64,000 bases of DNA, from assembly GCA_949316235.1 (NCBI GenBank), contig OX438751.1, forward strand, positions 24,395,885-24,459,884, given 5' to 3'. Below are positions 30,343-41,285 of this stretch, in pieces. Position numbers and translations under genes: made by a program. The stretch is from Oegoconia quadripuncta (taxonomy: Eukaryota; Arthropoda; Insecta; Lepidoptera; Autostichidae). The first letter of the stretch is position 1, and every line of letters starts with the position of its first letter. The notes beneath the pieces are model-generated. The model was not told where the DNA came from, did no database searches, and was given only the letters and a program-made list of their open reading frames with translations.

Positions 30343-30503
30343 ATAAATAAATAAATAATTATCCTTAGACATACACACAGCGCCATCTAGTTCCACAGTA
30401 AGCAGCTATAGGCTTGTGTTGTGGATACCAGATGGTTGATATACTACATAAATACATTTTCTTTTTTGTAAATAAACAACCATAACTTGGGTACATGACG
30501 TCA
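30343..30503 (-). mobile_element. SINE-A 3' part (split copy)
   Basis: Body from ACAGCGCCATCTAGTTCC to CATAACTTGGGTACATG, where homology stops. The missing part of the same copy resumes at 30967. Confidence 0.8.
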
Positions 30504-30966
30504 TAATGAATCCAATATGGCGGACGCTAGCAGCCATTTTGTGACACGTGATAACAAAAACTATTATTATATAGCACCCCCTCGTATCGAGACGCAATAG
30601 TGAGACACAAACATATACACATAATGACGTAAAACACAACGAATATTAAAAGAAAAGAAAGAGAAGCGATAATATAACATAAAGTGAAGCTACTTTTCTA
30701 AACGAGTTTTCGCTGCGCGCGTTACTTTGCGATTAGCTTCCATTTGATGCGTATGTGCGCGTATCCATAAACGTGTATAAAAATCTGCATCGCTTATTGC
30801 CTCACTTCCATCATACAGTCTGCGCAATCTATTTAGGGTTCCATAATTCAAAAAGAAAAATCGGACGCACGGGTAACTTTGTTGTTCATCTGTCTGTCTG
30901 TCCGTGTATCAAGGGCCCTTTTTGTAATTTGAAATACTAAGGTTTACGGTCTTGTATTGCTACAAA
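30504..30966. mobile_element. 463-bp insertion inside SINE-A
   Basis: Starts ACGTCATAATGAATCCAATA and ends near GCTACAAATAATT. Contains TTAGGGTTCCATAATTC and CTGTCTGTCTGTCCGTG, phrases typical of a common lepidopteran interspersed repeat. No coding capacity; the two short ORFs overlapping it have no motif. Confidence 0.5.
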
Positions 30967-31065
30967 TAATTATTCATCACACAAACATGCCCCTAGCGGG
31001 ATTCGAATCCGCAACCTTTTGGTATAGTGGTCAGAGTTGCTAACCACTACACCAAAAAGGGCGCC
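30967..31065 (-). mobile_element. SINE-A head (other half of the split copy)
   Basis: ATTATTCATCACACAAACAT, rev. comp. B-box GGATTCGAATCC (one base changed) and head ACCACTACACCAAAAAGGG. Confidence 0.8.
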
Positions 31066-31078
31066 AAATTTATAATTA

Positions 31079-31195
31079 GCTTTAAGGCTTCTCGAATTCA
31101 GGTCAGAGCAATCTTTTTGATTTATCCTGCATTTAATATTATGAAATCTTAATTTATTCAATGACGGCGTCACTGGACGAATTGAGCCAAGAAAC
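31079..31195 (+). repeat. Family-H repeat
   Basis: AAGGCTTCTCGAATTCAGGT and AATTTATTCAATGACGGCG, same order as 839-955. Confidence 0.45.
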
Positions 31196-31654
31196 AGCTA
31201 GAAACGATTACATATCAGCACAATAGCATGAAACATAGGAAAATAAAGGTTGACATACACAAAATTTCCAACCACAATCTCGTGATTCTCCGTCCCGTTA
31301 TGGGTATAAAGCCCTTCGTACGCCATTGCATAAACGTTTTTCTTTCTCTCACCGTACCGTTTTGACACTTCAACCGTTTCTGTAAGCACGAGCGCGACCT
31401 GCTTACTGACGCTCTCGTGTCGCACTGTTTCAACGCAAAGTCATCTCGTATGAATAGAGCCTTATAATAATGACGTAGGGTAAGTTGCACCTGGATTTTC
31501 ATTTGCATTCCCATTTAGACAAGTCTCTTTTTGGAAGCTGTTACCATATAACACAAATTTCAATTTGTTATATTCAAATTTTAATGTGATTGTATTTTAT
31601 ACACATATGTATTTTTTGTATTGCTTGTTCTTCCCGAAAACAGATTTTTTTTGG
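31196..31654. other. Unassigned sequence
   Basis: Two overlapping minus ORFs (about 31198-31514) show no motif; not called as genes. Confidence 0.35.
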
Positions 31655-31720
31655 GTATTTACCCAACTATCCCAGGAAGGAGGGTAATGTGTTTCGAGTG
31701 TATGTATGTGTCTATTATTT
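31655..31720 (+). repeat. Short repeat family J
   Basis: CCCAGGAAGGAGGGTAATGT and TTTCGAGTGTATGTATG recur at 52018-52065. Confidence 0.5.
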
Positions 31721-31729
31721 ATATTATTA

Positions 31730-31860
31730 AATTCTTTATTGCACACAAAAATAAATTACAAAGAACATTTAACATAGATGATGAAGTGTACAAAGGCGGT
31801 CTTATCGCTGATAGCGATTTCTTCCAGACAACCTCAGTTGAAGATGCTTTTTAATAAGTA
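31730..31860 (-). mobile_element. LINE 3' end (family I)
   Basis: Starts with AATTCTTTATTGCACAC, the complement of a CAATAAAG polyadenylation signal, and includes GGCGGTCTTATCGCTGATAG. Similar ends: 42645-42805 (+), 54640-54756 (+), 59881-59990 (+). Confidence 0.5.
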
Positions 31861-31974
31861 GTTGGATAGTGCAAAGTAAAAGGTGAATAACTTTAAATAT
31901 CAGTATCAGTATCAGTACACTTACTAAAATAAACAATCTATATAAATAAGTACAATAATAAAATACACATAAAT

Positions 31975-32150
31975 ATATATAACAGCATATACAATTTATT
32001 AAAGAGATAAATAATATTCCTTTAGACGCAGTTTAAACACTGCAAGCGATTCAGCGTGACGAATATTTTGTGGTAGTGCATTCCACAACTACGCAGCCTT
32101 AATGCCAAAGGATCCCGAGTAATAATTTGTACGGCAGCAGCGTCTATATG
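31975..32150 (-). mobile_element. LINE fragment, reverse transcriptase C-terminus (family K)
   Basis: On the minus strand the frame gives W-N-A-L-P-Q-N-I-R-H-A-E-S-L-A-V-F-K, a standard C-terminal block of non-LTR reverse transcriptases (about 32020-32090). Both ends are truncated. Confidence 0.65.
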
Positions 32151-32512
32151 TATTTTATTTTTATTTTTCATTTATTCGGAAAACCAACAGCTGCAATAAC
32201 ACTAATAGAAACTATTATAGGAAACAGAGAACCAATTACAGGTCCTCACAAATAGAAATACATTATAAATATAATTCAATAACATGCATTATCATCACAC
32301 TTGTACATTTTTTGCTCTCGCGGTACATATACCAGATTCAATCATCGCCAAAAAAAAAATTGTTGATTTAATTGAGGCCTCGCTGACATAAAACTAGTGT
32401 TAAAAAGATCTAGATCGGATGTTCAATACCACAGACTGATACACATAAAAACAAACAAAACAAAAAATAAAAAATACATTTATCTACTAGGTAATATTTT
32501 TACAATATCAAT
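32151..32512. other. Unassigned sequence, possibly antisense LINE
   Basis: Ends with an A-rich run (32440-32480). No motif recognised. Confidence 0.3.
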
Positions 32513-33085
32513 TGAGCCCTGCAGTGTCACTTAGAGACAGATTTAAAGAGTATAATATTGTAACCTTTTCGTCACAGTACATTTTTGAAAATCTAATGTA
32601 TGACAAAAGAATATAGCAAATTTAGGAAAAATAACATGATGTCAATACAAGAAATAAAGAGAAACTTGCAGGTCACACAAGTCGCCTCCGCAAATTCAGT
32701 AATTCATTCAAAGGGCTATGTATACGCTTTTTCAATAAGGTTCCAGTTGATATTCAAAATCTTCCTCTCAATAAATGTAAAGATACTATAAAACAGAAAC
32801 TTATTAATAAAGCATATTAATAAATATCAGACTATTTAGATGATAATCATCCCTGGACATAATCGGATCGTTCGCATGCCGGGTTATTTCACAATTAATA
32901 ACGAAATATAAAAACCTTTATGTAAAATCAAAGCCTGATTTTAAAAGAGCAACCCTTCGAGTTTCTTGCTTGTTCTTCTCGGGGGAAATTTGCATTTTGG
33001 ACAAGCAGTAGCTTAACAAATGTAAAATTGACTATTTTAAGTGTACTCTGAGTACCTACAAAAATAAGCACTTTTGACTTTGAGT
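32513..33085 (+). mobile_element. LINE-D, 5' truncated
   Basis: CTGCAGTGTCACTTAGAGAC through the decayed C-terminal frame (63-residue open piece at 32600-32791) and the 3' UTR with GAGTTTCTTGCTTGTTCTTC to CTTTTGACTTTGA. Confidence 0.82.
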
Positions 33086-33317
33086 CGGGACTGATATACT
33101 CCCACAGATAAACCAATCAATTTGGTTTCATAGGGTTAGGCTTATTTGTAGATATCTATGTAATAAAGATAAATAATTAACAGATTTTAGACATTCTTCT
33201 ATATACGGACCTGCCGATGGACTGAGCAGTGACCCTGCCTTCTGAACGGGTTGTGACTTCGTATTATATGAATTCAAATTAGATAAATTGGTGTAATTGT
33301 ACCAAATATTTATTTAC

Positions 33318-33394
33318 TCTTTTTTTATGGACGACGGGTTAGCATTTGACCTCAATCACAATTGATGTTAAGTGAAAATGAGGCCAAAGGTGTA
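33318..33394 (-). mobile_element. SINE-C 3' end
   Basis: TTTTTTTATGGACGACGGG, CTCAATCACAATTGATG; broken off exactly where a SINE-B copy begins. Confidence 0.75.
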
Positions 33395-33632
33395 GACGAC
33401 CGATTGGTGTAGTGGTAAGTGACCCTGTCAGTGAATCCAACGGTTGCTGGTTCGAATCCCGCGAGGGGTAAATGTTTGTATGATGAATACGAACATTTAT
33501 TCCCGAGTCATGGGTGTTTTTATAAATATTTATGTATGTTTAACCGTTATCTAGTATCCATAGTACTAGCTTTGCTTAGTTAGGGACTAGATGATTGGTG
33601 TAAGTGCCCGAAATATTTATGTATATGTATAG
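33395..33632 (+). mobile_element. SINE-B, full length
   Basis: Head GACGACCGATTGGTGTAGTG, B-box GGTTCGAATCC (33450-33460), body to GGGACTAGATGATTGGTG and CCGAAATATTTATG. Starts at the break in the SINE-C fragment. Confidence 0.9.
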
Positions 33633-33639
33633 CTCGTTA

Positions 33640-33700
33640 ACAGATGAGGGAGGCCTTTGCCCAGCAGTGGGACACTATGCGCTCTTAATGAATAATATAG
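33640..33700 (+). mobile_element. RTE-like LINE 3' scrap
   Basis: GATGAGGGAGGCCTTTGCCC then AGCAGTGGGACAC encodes M-R-E-A-F-A-Q-Q-W-D, the usual C-terminal motif. Confidence 0.55.
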
Positions 33701-33786
33701 CTCGTTGCGTGACCCCAATCACATTTGTTGCAAAATCATAACCTTTCAACTGTTTTCTGAATTTTCGATTCGTAGTTATGTACTGA

Positions 33787-33866
33787 AACATTTATCTGCG
33801 CGGGATTCAAACCAGCAACCGTTGGTTTCGCTGACAGGGTCGCTATCCACTACATCAATCGGTCGG
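33787..33866 (-). mobile_element. SINE-B head fragment
   Basis: CAACCGTTGGTTTCGCTGAC and CTACATCAATCGGTCG; only the tRNA-like head is present and the B-box is mutated. Confidence 0.75.
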
Positions 33867-34348
33867 CAAATTTTCTCGTAGGTACTTTGATTCCGCTCGT
33901 TATATTGTCATTTTTAATATAATAATATTGGACTATGACACGAATAATTTCAAACAAACAACCAATCTGTTAATCGTTTTCCGTTTCATCATCCATGGCT
34001 TAAACCACTTCGTGTCGAGCAACACTTATACAGGGGTGTGACAAGTGTGGTAGAACGTGAGGTTGTATAGACGGTGTTGCATTTATGCATCTCTTTGAGT
34101 TAAGGCTTTGTGCGGGCTGTTATTAAGTCAAATTGTGTCCCCCGCTTTCAAACTGGTGTTTTTTGCTGCGAGGAATTTTAAATATTCCATATTTTCGTAC
34201 TTTAGGATCTTTCCTAAAAATCTTTTTTTATCCGAGCTTGCTTTGGTCTAGTTGAGCAATCTAGGGGGGTGTTGGTACTATTACGTATTCTGTAGGAATA
34301 GTACAGTACGGATGCTTAAATTTTTGGTATAACTTGCTATAATTTTTG
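33867..34348. other. Unassigned sequence
   Basis: Nothing recognised. Confidence 0.35.
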
Positions 34349-34407
34349 CACATGGATATGTCTATTGGTGATAGAATAAAAATATTTTCTAACAGACCGG
34401 TACCTTG
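34349..34407 (+). repeat. 59-bp direct repeat, left copy (R1-like 3' end)
   Basis: CACATGGATATGTCTATTGG ... ACCGGTACCTTG. A near copy lies at 34860-34920, at the natural 3' end of the reverse-transcriptase fragment. Confidence 0.8.
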
Positions 34408-34859
34408 CTTTAGGTACCCAGACGACACACTGGTATTGGCCGGGGGGACCGACTTCGAGGAGATGCTTCGGCTCCGAACTTGACGCAGTATGTGTCGTCC
34501 GGATGGTCCGCGAGCTGGGCTTGGACGTAGCTCCTCACAAGGCCGAGGCGCTGTGGTTCCGCGGCCTCCGTCGCTCGCGACTCCGGGTAGGTGACGCTGA
34601 AGTTCAGGTGGAGCGGTACGTGAAGTACCTGAGCCTCATCCTGGACTGTCGATATGGCTTCGAAGAGCATATCGAGCGCCTGGTGTCCCGAGTGCGAAAG
34701 GTAGCGGGCGCGTTGCACCTATCTAATCTCCGGAGACCGCGGGACAAAGTTCGCCGCATCTACAGTCGCGTCGTGCGATCCATGACCCTCTACTGGACCC
34801 CTGTCTGATCGAATGACCTGGCTGGATCCTTCCGGCTGCAGAGCTCTCCTCGGGATTTA
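34408..34859 (+). mobile_element. R1-like LINE fragment, part of reverse transcriptase
   Basis: Opens with Y-P-D-D-T-L-V-L-A (34417-34443), the YADD catalytic box with Pro in place of Ala. Then follow, after a frameshift, E-L-G-L-D-V-A-P-H-K-A-E-A-L-W-F and Y-V-K-Y-L-S-L-I-L-D (34506-34660), the usual R1-clade spacing. It is GC-rich, unlike its surroundings. The frameshift near 34480 and the missing 5' part make it a dead copy. The minus ORF here is a shadow. Confidence 0.82.
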
Positions 34860-34920
34860 CACATGGATATGCCTATCGGTGATAGAATAAAAAGGTTTTC
34901 TCTAATAAACCGGTACCTTG
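34860..34920 (+). repeat. 61-bp direct repeat, right copy
   Basis: Continues directly from the R1-like coding end and finishes CGGTACCTTG; a SINE-A follows without spacing. Confidence 0.8.
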
Positions 34921-35197
34921 ACGACCTGTTTGGTGTAGTGGTTAGAAACTCTGCTACTACACCAAATGGTCGCGGGTTCGAATCCCGCTAGGGGCATATG
35001 TTTGTATGATGAATACAGACATGTGTTCCTGAGTTATGGATGTTTTTCATTTATACATGTAATTATTTACAAAAAAAATATGTATTTCTGTAGTTTATCA
35101 ACCATCTAGTATCCATAACACAAGCCTAGATGCTTACTGTGGACCTAGATGGCGCTGTGTGTTTGTGCAAAGACATTTATTATTATATTATTATTAT
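34921..35197 (+). mobile_element. SINE-A, near full length
   Basis: Head ACGACCTGTTTGGTGTAGTG, B-box GGTTCGAATCC (34975-34985), body to CTAGATGGCGCTGTGTG and an ATT-rich tail. A few bases are lost between the two halves of the head. Confidence 0.9.
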
Positions 35198-35288
35198 ACC
35201 TTGCCATAAGTATAGTGTAAAAATGTAGTTTCAAGATCTCGTGAAACTATTTTCCAAAAAAAATATCAATAGATGTTTGTAGTGTGTG

Positions 35289-35532
35289 ACCGACGACCGA
35301 TTGGTGTAGTGGATAGTCACCCTATCAGCGAAACCAACGGTTGCGGGTACGAATCCCGCGAGGGGTAAACGTTTGTATGATGAATACGAACATTTGTTCC
35401 CGAGTCTTGGATGTTTATATAAATATTTATGTATGTTTATCCGTTATTTAGTATCAATAGTACAAGCTTTGCTTAGTTTGGGACTAGATGATTGGTGTAA
35501 GTGTCCGAAATATTTATTTATTTATTTATATT
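35289..35532 (+). mobile_element. SINE-B, full length
   Basis: Head GACGACCGATTGGTGTAGTG, B-box GGTACGAATCC (one change), complete body and TTTATTTATTTAT tail. Confidence 0.9.
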
Positions 35533-35875
35533 TTCTGAAAGTTTGGCTGAGTCGTCACATTTGCGCTCGGGGAAATTTTTCAAAATTATAAAGAAATTAG
35601 TGATTCATTTATTATAGAAAACAGTTACAGGAGTTCTGAGTAACTTCTGTGGAGCCATTAAGTTCCCAGAGGTAATTTTAAATTAATAGACGATGCTGGC
35701 TGCAGTTCATGTCTATCATAGAAATGTGTTCTCATCAGAACTGAACGAGCATCCAAATTTCAACTTCTTAGGAAAATGGTTCTTATTTTACTTGCAAATG
35801 TTGAAATGGACATATTTAATAAACTTATCTCGACATTAGTCCAGATTAAGGTCAAGAGCGATCCCATTCTAATAA
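35533..35875. other. Unassigned sequence
   Basis: Nothing recognised; ends in a long A-run at about 35876-35893. Confidence 0.35.
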
Positions 35876-36090
35876 AAAAAAAAAAAAAAAAAGCCTAAAA
35901 ACTTCAAACTTCAAGCATTTATTTCAATAGATGATATCATTTGTTGAATGTCAATTTAAATCTATTGGAAATAAAAAAAGGCTTAAGCATTTTTCGGTCA
36001 GTCAGTATGTCCAAGCTACCACCGCTTCGGAAAGGGAAATCATCTGTGGGAAAAGACGCGGCGCAAGAAACTCACAGGATCGTTTTTCTT
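35876..36090 (-). mobile_element. LINE 3' end (family L), antisense
   Basis: CAAACTTCAAGCATTTATTTCA, then GTATGTCCAAGCTACCACCG and AAGAAACTCACAGGATCG. These phrases recur in lepidopteran LINE 3' ends; a short relative lies at 7072-7150. Confidence 0.4.
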
Positions 36091-36540
36091 TTCTTTTATA
36101 TATATATATATAAAAGTATACAACTAATACAATTTTATAATTTTTGGGAGCTGGGCGAAGTATACCAAGCGTTTTTGTCGTTCAGGTAGTCACTAATTTA
36201 AAAGCTTGTATAAAAGTACTCCATTGGGAATTGAACTCACGACATCCGTTTTATAAACCTTATATTGTTTACACAGCAGTAGACTAAGCGGTTTCAGGGA
36301 ATTACAATAATTCCATTTCATCCAGTATAATTATAACAAAATACCTATCTGGTTACCGAATAAATCATTTTCCATTTAAATTTGATTTCAAAATACTGTT
36401 TTGTAGCAATGAATTAAAGCGGCCAACCAACTGGTAATTTCATTTTCATTCTATTTAAATACTTTTAGTTGCTTAGGAAATATAGCGATAAATTAGCGAC
36501 GGAATTTATAATTTGAACAATCGTATGACCTATCATAATA
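36091..36540. other. Unassigned sequence
   Basis: A short AT microsatellite at about 36098-36112, and a phrase ATTGGGAATTGAACTC near 36222 that looks like a decayed tRNA-type B-box. Otherwise nothing. Confidence 0.3.
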
Positions 36541-36705
36541 ATTGGGTCTTTACCTATGAAATTGGAGTTTTTTTTTTTTTCGTTAATCATATGTACCAAT
36601 TCCTGCGATTTTCAAAGCTATACCCAAATTTGTTTTTTATTTGGAAAATGGAATATTATTTCAAGGTTTCACATGAAATATTTTTTAATTTAAAAAATTT
36701 TATCC
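36541..36705 (-). mobile_element. MITE-F partial
   Basis: GGGTCTTTACCTATGAAATT through GTTTCACATGAAATATTTTT; one end plus part of the interior. Confidence 0.72.
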
Positions 36706-36729
36706 TATAATTTGTGTGTGGGGAAGTGG

Positions 36730-36990
36730 CCTTACCTCTGTGAAGAGTCAAATATAGGCTACTGATGGAAAATAGACCCGATCACCTTAAACTCTTTCCA
36801 TCAGTAGCATACCATTACCTCGTTCTGTTAAATTCCTAGTGTCACTCTGATATCCTATTCGCTTTTAGTACATAATTTCGCAATTTCCCGAGCCTCCTAT
36901 ACCTGTCGTATACCACGAGAGGCTAGCACCGTCCCATCGCTAGTAATGCCCACGTTTGACCGATATACATATACATTGTTAAACATAAGA
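36730..36990 (+). repeat. Repeat family G
   Basis: CATTACCTCGTTCTGTTAAA, TCCTAGTGTCACTCTGATA and TATACCACGAGAGGCTAGC match 49245-49430 in the same order. Contains a hairpin at CTACTGATGGAAA / TTTCCATCAGTAG (36759-36808). Class not determined. Confidence 0.5.
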
Positions 36991-37309
36991 TATTGAGTTT
37001 ATAGACAATGTACTATATAGGTCGACTGTCACATGAGCAAACGTTAATTAGAAATTTTTGTGTTCGATAGTTAAAAATTTGGCGTTTATCTCGCTTGCGT
37101 TCCATAGCTAAATCTGGTATCACATAATCGCCCTGGAAGTAATGATATGAGGATAAACGTCTAATAGATAGACATATCGAGGTATCATAATTTATTTCTA
37201 TTTTGCTGACGTGGTACCAAATTTATCCGTGCCCACCGCCACTTCAAATTACAAATCTGCTAGTCTCTGTCGATAATATACGATTTTCTACAGATTTCTT
37301 CATTCCTGA

Positions 37310-38125
37310 TCAAATCAAATCAAATCAAAAATGCTTTATTTCAGATAAAATAGTCAGATTTTACATTTTTTGAGAAGAACTCGAGAGGTTGCTCTTAAAA
37401 AAATAATTAATTTTGTAATATAAAAAATATTACAAAATTATTAATTATTATTTTATATTATAATATTTCATTATTAATTGTGAAATAGCCTGGTTATGCG
37501 AATGGGCTGGTTATGTCCATCAATGTTTATCATCTAATTAATCCGATATTTTATAAAATGCTTTCTTAATGAGTTTCTGTTTTATAGTATCTTTAAATTT
37601 GTTGAAAGGAAGATTTTGTATATCAACAGGAACCTCTTTGAAGAAGCGTATACATTAACCCTTTGAATGAATTACTGAGTTTGCGGAGGCGACTTATGTG
37701 ACCTGCAAGTTTATCTTTATTTCTTGTATTGACATCATGATTATCACTATTTTGCCTAAATGATGCTATATTTTTTTTGACATATATTAGATTTTCAAAA
37801 ATGTACTGTGACGAAAAGGTTAGAATATTATACTCTTTAAATCTATCTCTAAGTGACACTGCAGGTCTCAATTGATAAATTGCGCGAACGGCTCGTTTTT
37901 GTAAAACAAAGATTGTATTTATATCCGCGGCATTTCCCCAAAGCAAGACGCCGTAAGACATCAGGCTATGGAAATAACTAAAATATACTAATCTAGCAGT
38001 ATTTACGTCCGATATTTGTCTAATTTTTTGACTGCATACGCTGCAGAGCTCAGCTTCTTCGCCAATTTATGGATATGAGGAGCCCATTGTAATTTGGCGT
38101 GCAAAATTTGGCGATCCACACTTAT
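37310..38125 (-). mobile_element. LINE-D, longest coding remnant
   Basis: The 3' end is marked by (ATCAAATCAA)-type repeats at 37310-37330. The 3' UTR follows, then a 112-residue open frame (37623-37961) with W-G-N-A-A-D-I, F-V-L-Q-K-R-A-V-R-A-I-Y and S-R-L-R-K-L-S-N-S-F-K. Upstream to 38110, decayed sequence matches L-D-A-K-L-Q-W-G-P-H-I seen at 40217. The reverse-transcriptase catalytic core is absent. Short tandem 3' repeats rather than poly(A) point to a CR1/jockey-group element. Confidence 0.85.
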
Positions 38126-38754
38126 AGTAATACGCTGAGTATCGCCCTCTCCATGGCTATGGTGACCTTAAGCTATCTTATGAGGCACATAGAGACCACG
38201 TTTCGGTGCCAGTAATAAACACTGATTAAAGACTTTTGTCATACTGTTAATTATTCCATTAGGGAGTGAGCCTCACTCAGCCCCCTTTTACTCATTAAAT
38301 TTTAACCTCGAACGAGGCTTTGTAGGAGGAAATATTTTTTCATTCTTTAAACCCCTTTTTCTTCTTTTTTAAATAAAATTGGAGCCCAAGGTAGTATAAA
38401 GTCTTTTCTCGGAACCCATTTAGTTTCAATAGGCGACGTTCAGCTGTACCGCTCTTGATCCTTGCTCACAGGAGTGCAGTGGCAGGGTGTGGAGGTGGGT
38501 CAGCATTCTATTAATTTTTTTTTTAGTTTATCCGTAGAACATTATTTGAACAGTCTTCACTATAAGACGCCTACGAAAACCTGTAAAGGTTTGTGTTTCT
38601 GTTTTTAAGTACCTACTGAAATATTTGCGTAGAAGACTATGCGCAGTTTTCCAGTTATGAGATACTAGGTGTCATTGCACGCACCATATAAGTATATCCC
38701 ACACAATATGTGAGTAAGAATATTTAACTGTGTACTTACACAGCTTTAGATGTT
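38126..38754. other. Unassigned sequence
   Basis: Nothing recognised with confidence. Confidence 0.35.
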
Positions 38755-39003
38755 TTAATATCATTTCACAGACACACAGCGCCGTCTAATTCCACACTTA
38801 GCAACTAGGCTTGTATTATGGATTCCAAATAGTTAACATACTATACAAACATGAATATTTTTGTAAATATACACACATATAAATGAAAACATCAATAACT
38901 CGGGTACACGTGTCCGTATTCATTATATAAACATAGGCCTATAGCAGGATTCGAACCCGATTACTTTAATATTGCAGTCAGGCTTCCTAACATGAACAGG
39001 TCA
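38755..39003 (-). mobile_element. SINE-A, decayed head
   Basis: ACACAGCGCCGTCTAATTCC to GGATTCGAACCC; the head beyond the B-box is scrambled, ending TGAACAGGTC. Confidence 0.75.
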
Positions 39004-39005
39004 TG

Positions 39006-39424
39006 AATTATTATTATTAAATCAAATACTTGTTTTAAACCTTCTTTCTGAAACTTCCTGTATCACGTGAAATCCTTTTCGTCCAATCTTAGATAAATTA
39101 TGAAACACCTTATGAATATTTCGGGGCAGCAGCGTACCCTTAGCAGTCTGGGCAACACAACAAATTTGCATCTGAGACCTCCAAAATGGCGGCGCCTACG
39201 GAAAGGCATTAAGTATCCTTCACGTTTGTTGATTTATGTTTATGTTGGTGCGCCAGTGTTAAACATCCGAACGTAAATCCGTGTAACATAATCTTGGCAC
39301 ACCAACACACCCCTAAATAGCAAAATCCGTACTCTTTAGGATGAGCCATTTCAAATGAATGGAATCAAAATCGTATTTTTTTTATATTATCACGATTAAT
39401 GTAGATTTATTTTTAAGAGGGTTT
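39006..39424. other. Unassigned sequence
   Basis: Contains TGGCACACCAACACACCCC and similar. No gene seen. Confidence 0.3.
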
Positions 39425-39570
39425 ATACCGTCCAGTGGGGCCCTCATTGGATAAATTAAGATTTCTTTTCAAATCTAACTAAATATTATAAATGTGAATG
39501 AAAATGAAAAATGAAATGAAAATGAAAATGATTTATTGCGTAACAATAATTCACGACAGTAATTAGTTGT
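39425..39570 (-). repeat. Family-H repeat and LINE-like 3' end
   Basis: CCGTCCAGTGGGGCCCTCAT then TTGGATAAATTAAG, followed by (ATGAAA)-type short repeats and GATTTATTGCGTAAC. Confidence 0.4.
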
Positions 39571-39684
39571 TGAGGACCCCTATTAAGTAAATAAATACCT
39601 GTACCAGGAGTCCCCGCTCTTCGTTACAAGTTCAAGTTACAGCAACATAGGAAAGTAAAACACAATTTTTACAATTAAAATATA

Positions 39685-39869
<185 letters not shown>

Positions 39870-40200
39870 ATGTGCGCATGTTAGCCCTACGAAAGTGTCT
39901 TGGGATCGAAAGCTGGATACCAGCTTTCGCTAACTAATGTGTACGTGTATGTACGCATGAGTGATGCTTACGTAAGGGTGAGTGCATACATGTGCTAACT
40001 GGGCTGTTATGTTGAGTGTTACCTATTTTATGAAACTACTGCCATGAGTGTTTCTGTGTGTTCATAACTTAGGGTTTTAAGCCAGGATGTTATTGTTTTT
40101 TTACACTCAAAGTAGGGAAGTTCGGATGTTTGTTTGTTTGTTGCTGAATCAAGGCGAAACGGATATAGGTAGAACATACTCTGGATTTAAATATAGAATG

Positions 40201-40995
40201 TCTTTTAGGACTGACATTGGATGCTAAGCTTCAGTGGGGGCCTCATATTGAGAAACTAGCGAAAAAGCTTGCTTCTGCAGCGTATGCAGTCAAAAAAATC
40301 AGAAATTTAACAGACGTTCATACCGCAAGACTGGTTTACTTTAGCTATTTCCACAGTTTGATGTCATATGGCATATTTGTTGTGGGGAAACGCTGCTGAC
40401 ATACATATGATTTTTGTTCTGCAGAAGCGTGCTATTCGTGCCATTTATAAATTAGGACCTAGAGAGTCTCTTAGAGATAAGTTTAAGGAAATTAATATCT
40501 TAACAATGGCATCTCAACACATTTATGAGAATTTGTTATAAGCAAAAAAAAATATAACCTTATTCGCTAAAAATAGTGATAGGCACAATGTTAATACAAA
40601 GAATAAGAACCAGTTATCTATTTATGTTAGCCGACTTCACAAAGTTAGTAAATCCTTCAAAGGGCAATGTATACGCTTTTATAATAAGGTTCCAGTAGAC
40701 ATTCAAAATATGCCTTTAAATAAATTTAAAGCAATCATAAAACAGAAATTATTAACAAAAGGCTATTATAAAATCACTGACTATTTGAATGATAAGCAAG
40801 CATGGACATAGCTGTCTATTCATATAATTATCAAATCGCAACCTATAATCTGTTTAAAAGAGCAACCCTAGAGTTTCTTGCTCGTTCTTCTCTGGGGAGT
40901 CAGCTTTGTGAATGAGCAGTAAATTTAAACTATAATGTAATATTAATATTAATAGTGACGTTTTCAATTGATAATTTTATCCTATGAAATAAAAT
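40201..40995 (+). mobile_element. LINE-D, 5' truncated, reference copy
   Basis: Open frame 40217-40399 gives L-Q-W-G-P-H-I-E-K-L-A-K-K-L and V-K-K-I-R-N-L and ends in W-G-N-A-A-D after a one-base frameshift near 40383. F-V-L-Q-K-R-A-I-R-A-I-Y-K-L follows, then S-R-L-H-K-V-S-K-S-F-K-G and the terminal D-K-Q-A-W-T-stop. The 3' UTR has GAGTTTCTTGCTCGTTCTTC and ends TATGAAATAAAATATTTTG(ATTG)n. Almost identical to 44858-45326 where they overlap. Confidence 0.88.
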
Positions 40996-40999
40996 ATTT

Positions 41000-41285
41000 T
41001 GATTGATTGATTGAATATTTTTTATCTCGTTGCAGTGAGTAGATCCCGCGGGATACACAAATTCCCGCGATGAAGTTATTCCATGCAGGCGAAGCCGCGG
41101 GCGTAAAGCTAGCACAGAATAAATAAAATCGCCCTGACCTGCATTCGATAAGTCAAGTGGTGGATTTGTGTCAGTCTATTGGCCACCTGATAGTCAGTGT
41201 TTATAAATCCGTCCCTGTAGGCCACCAACTTGGCTTAACGACTGCTAATCGATATCTACCTTAAAGATATTAGTAATTTTATAAT
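41000..41285. other. Repeat scraps
   Basis: 41080-41155 holds ATGCAGGCGAAGCCGCGGGC (end of the Helitron-like family, inverted) and a family-H piece. Otherwise unassigned. Confidence 0.35.

Noticed and set aside
34410..34718. 102-residue minus-strand ORF
   Set aside because: Shadow of the GC-rich R1-like reverse-transcriptase frame on the plus strand.
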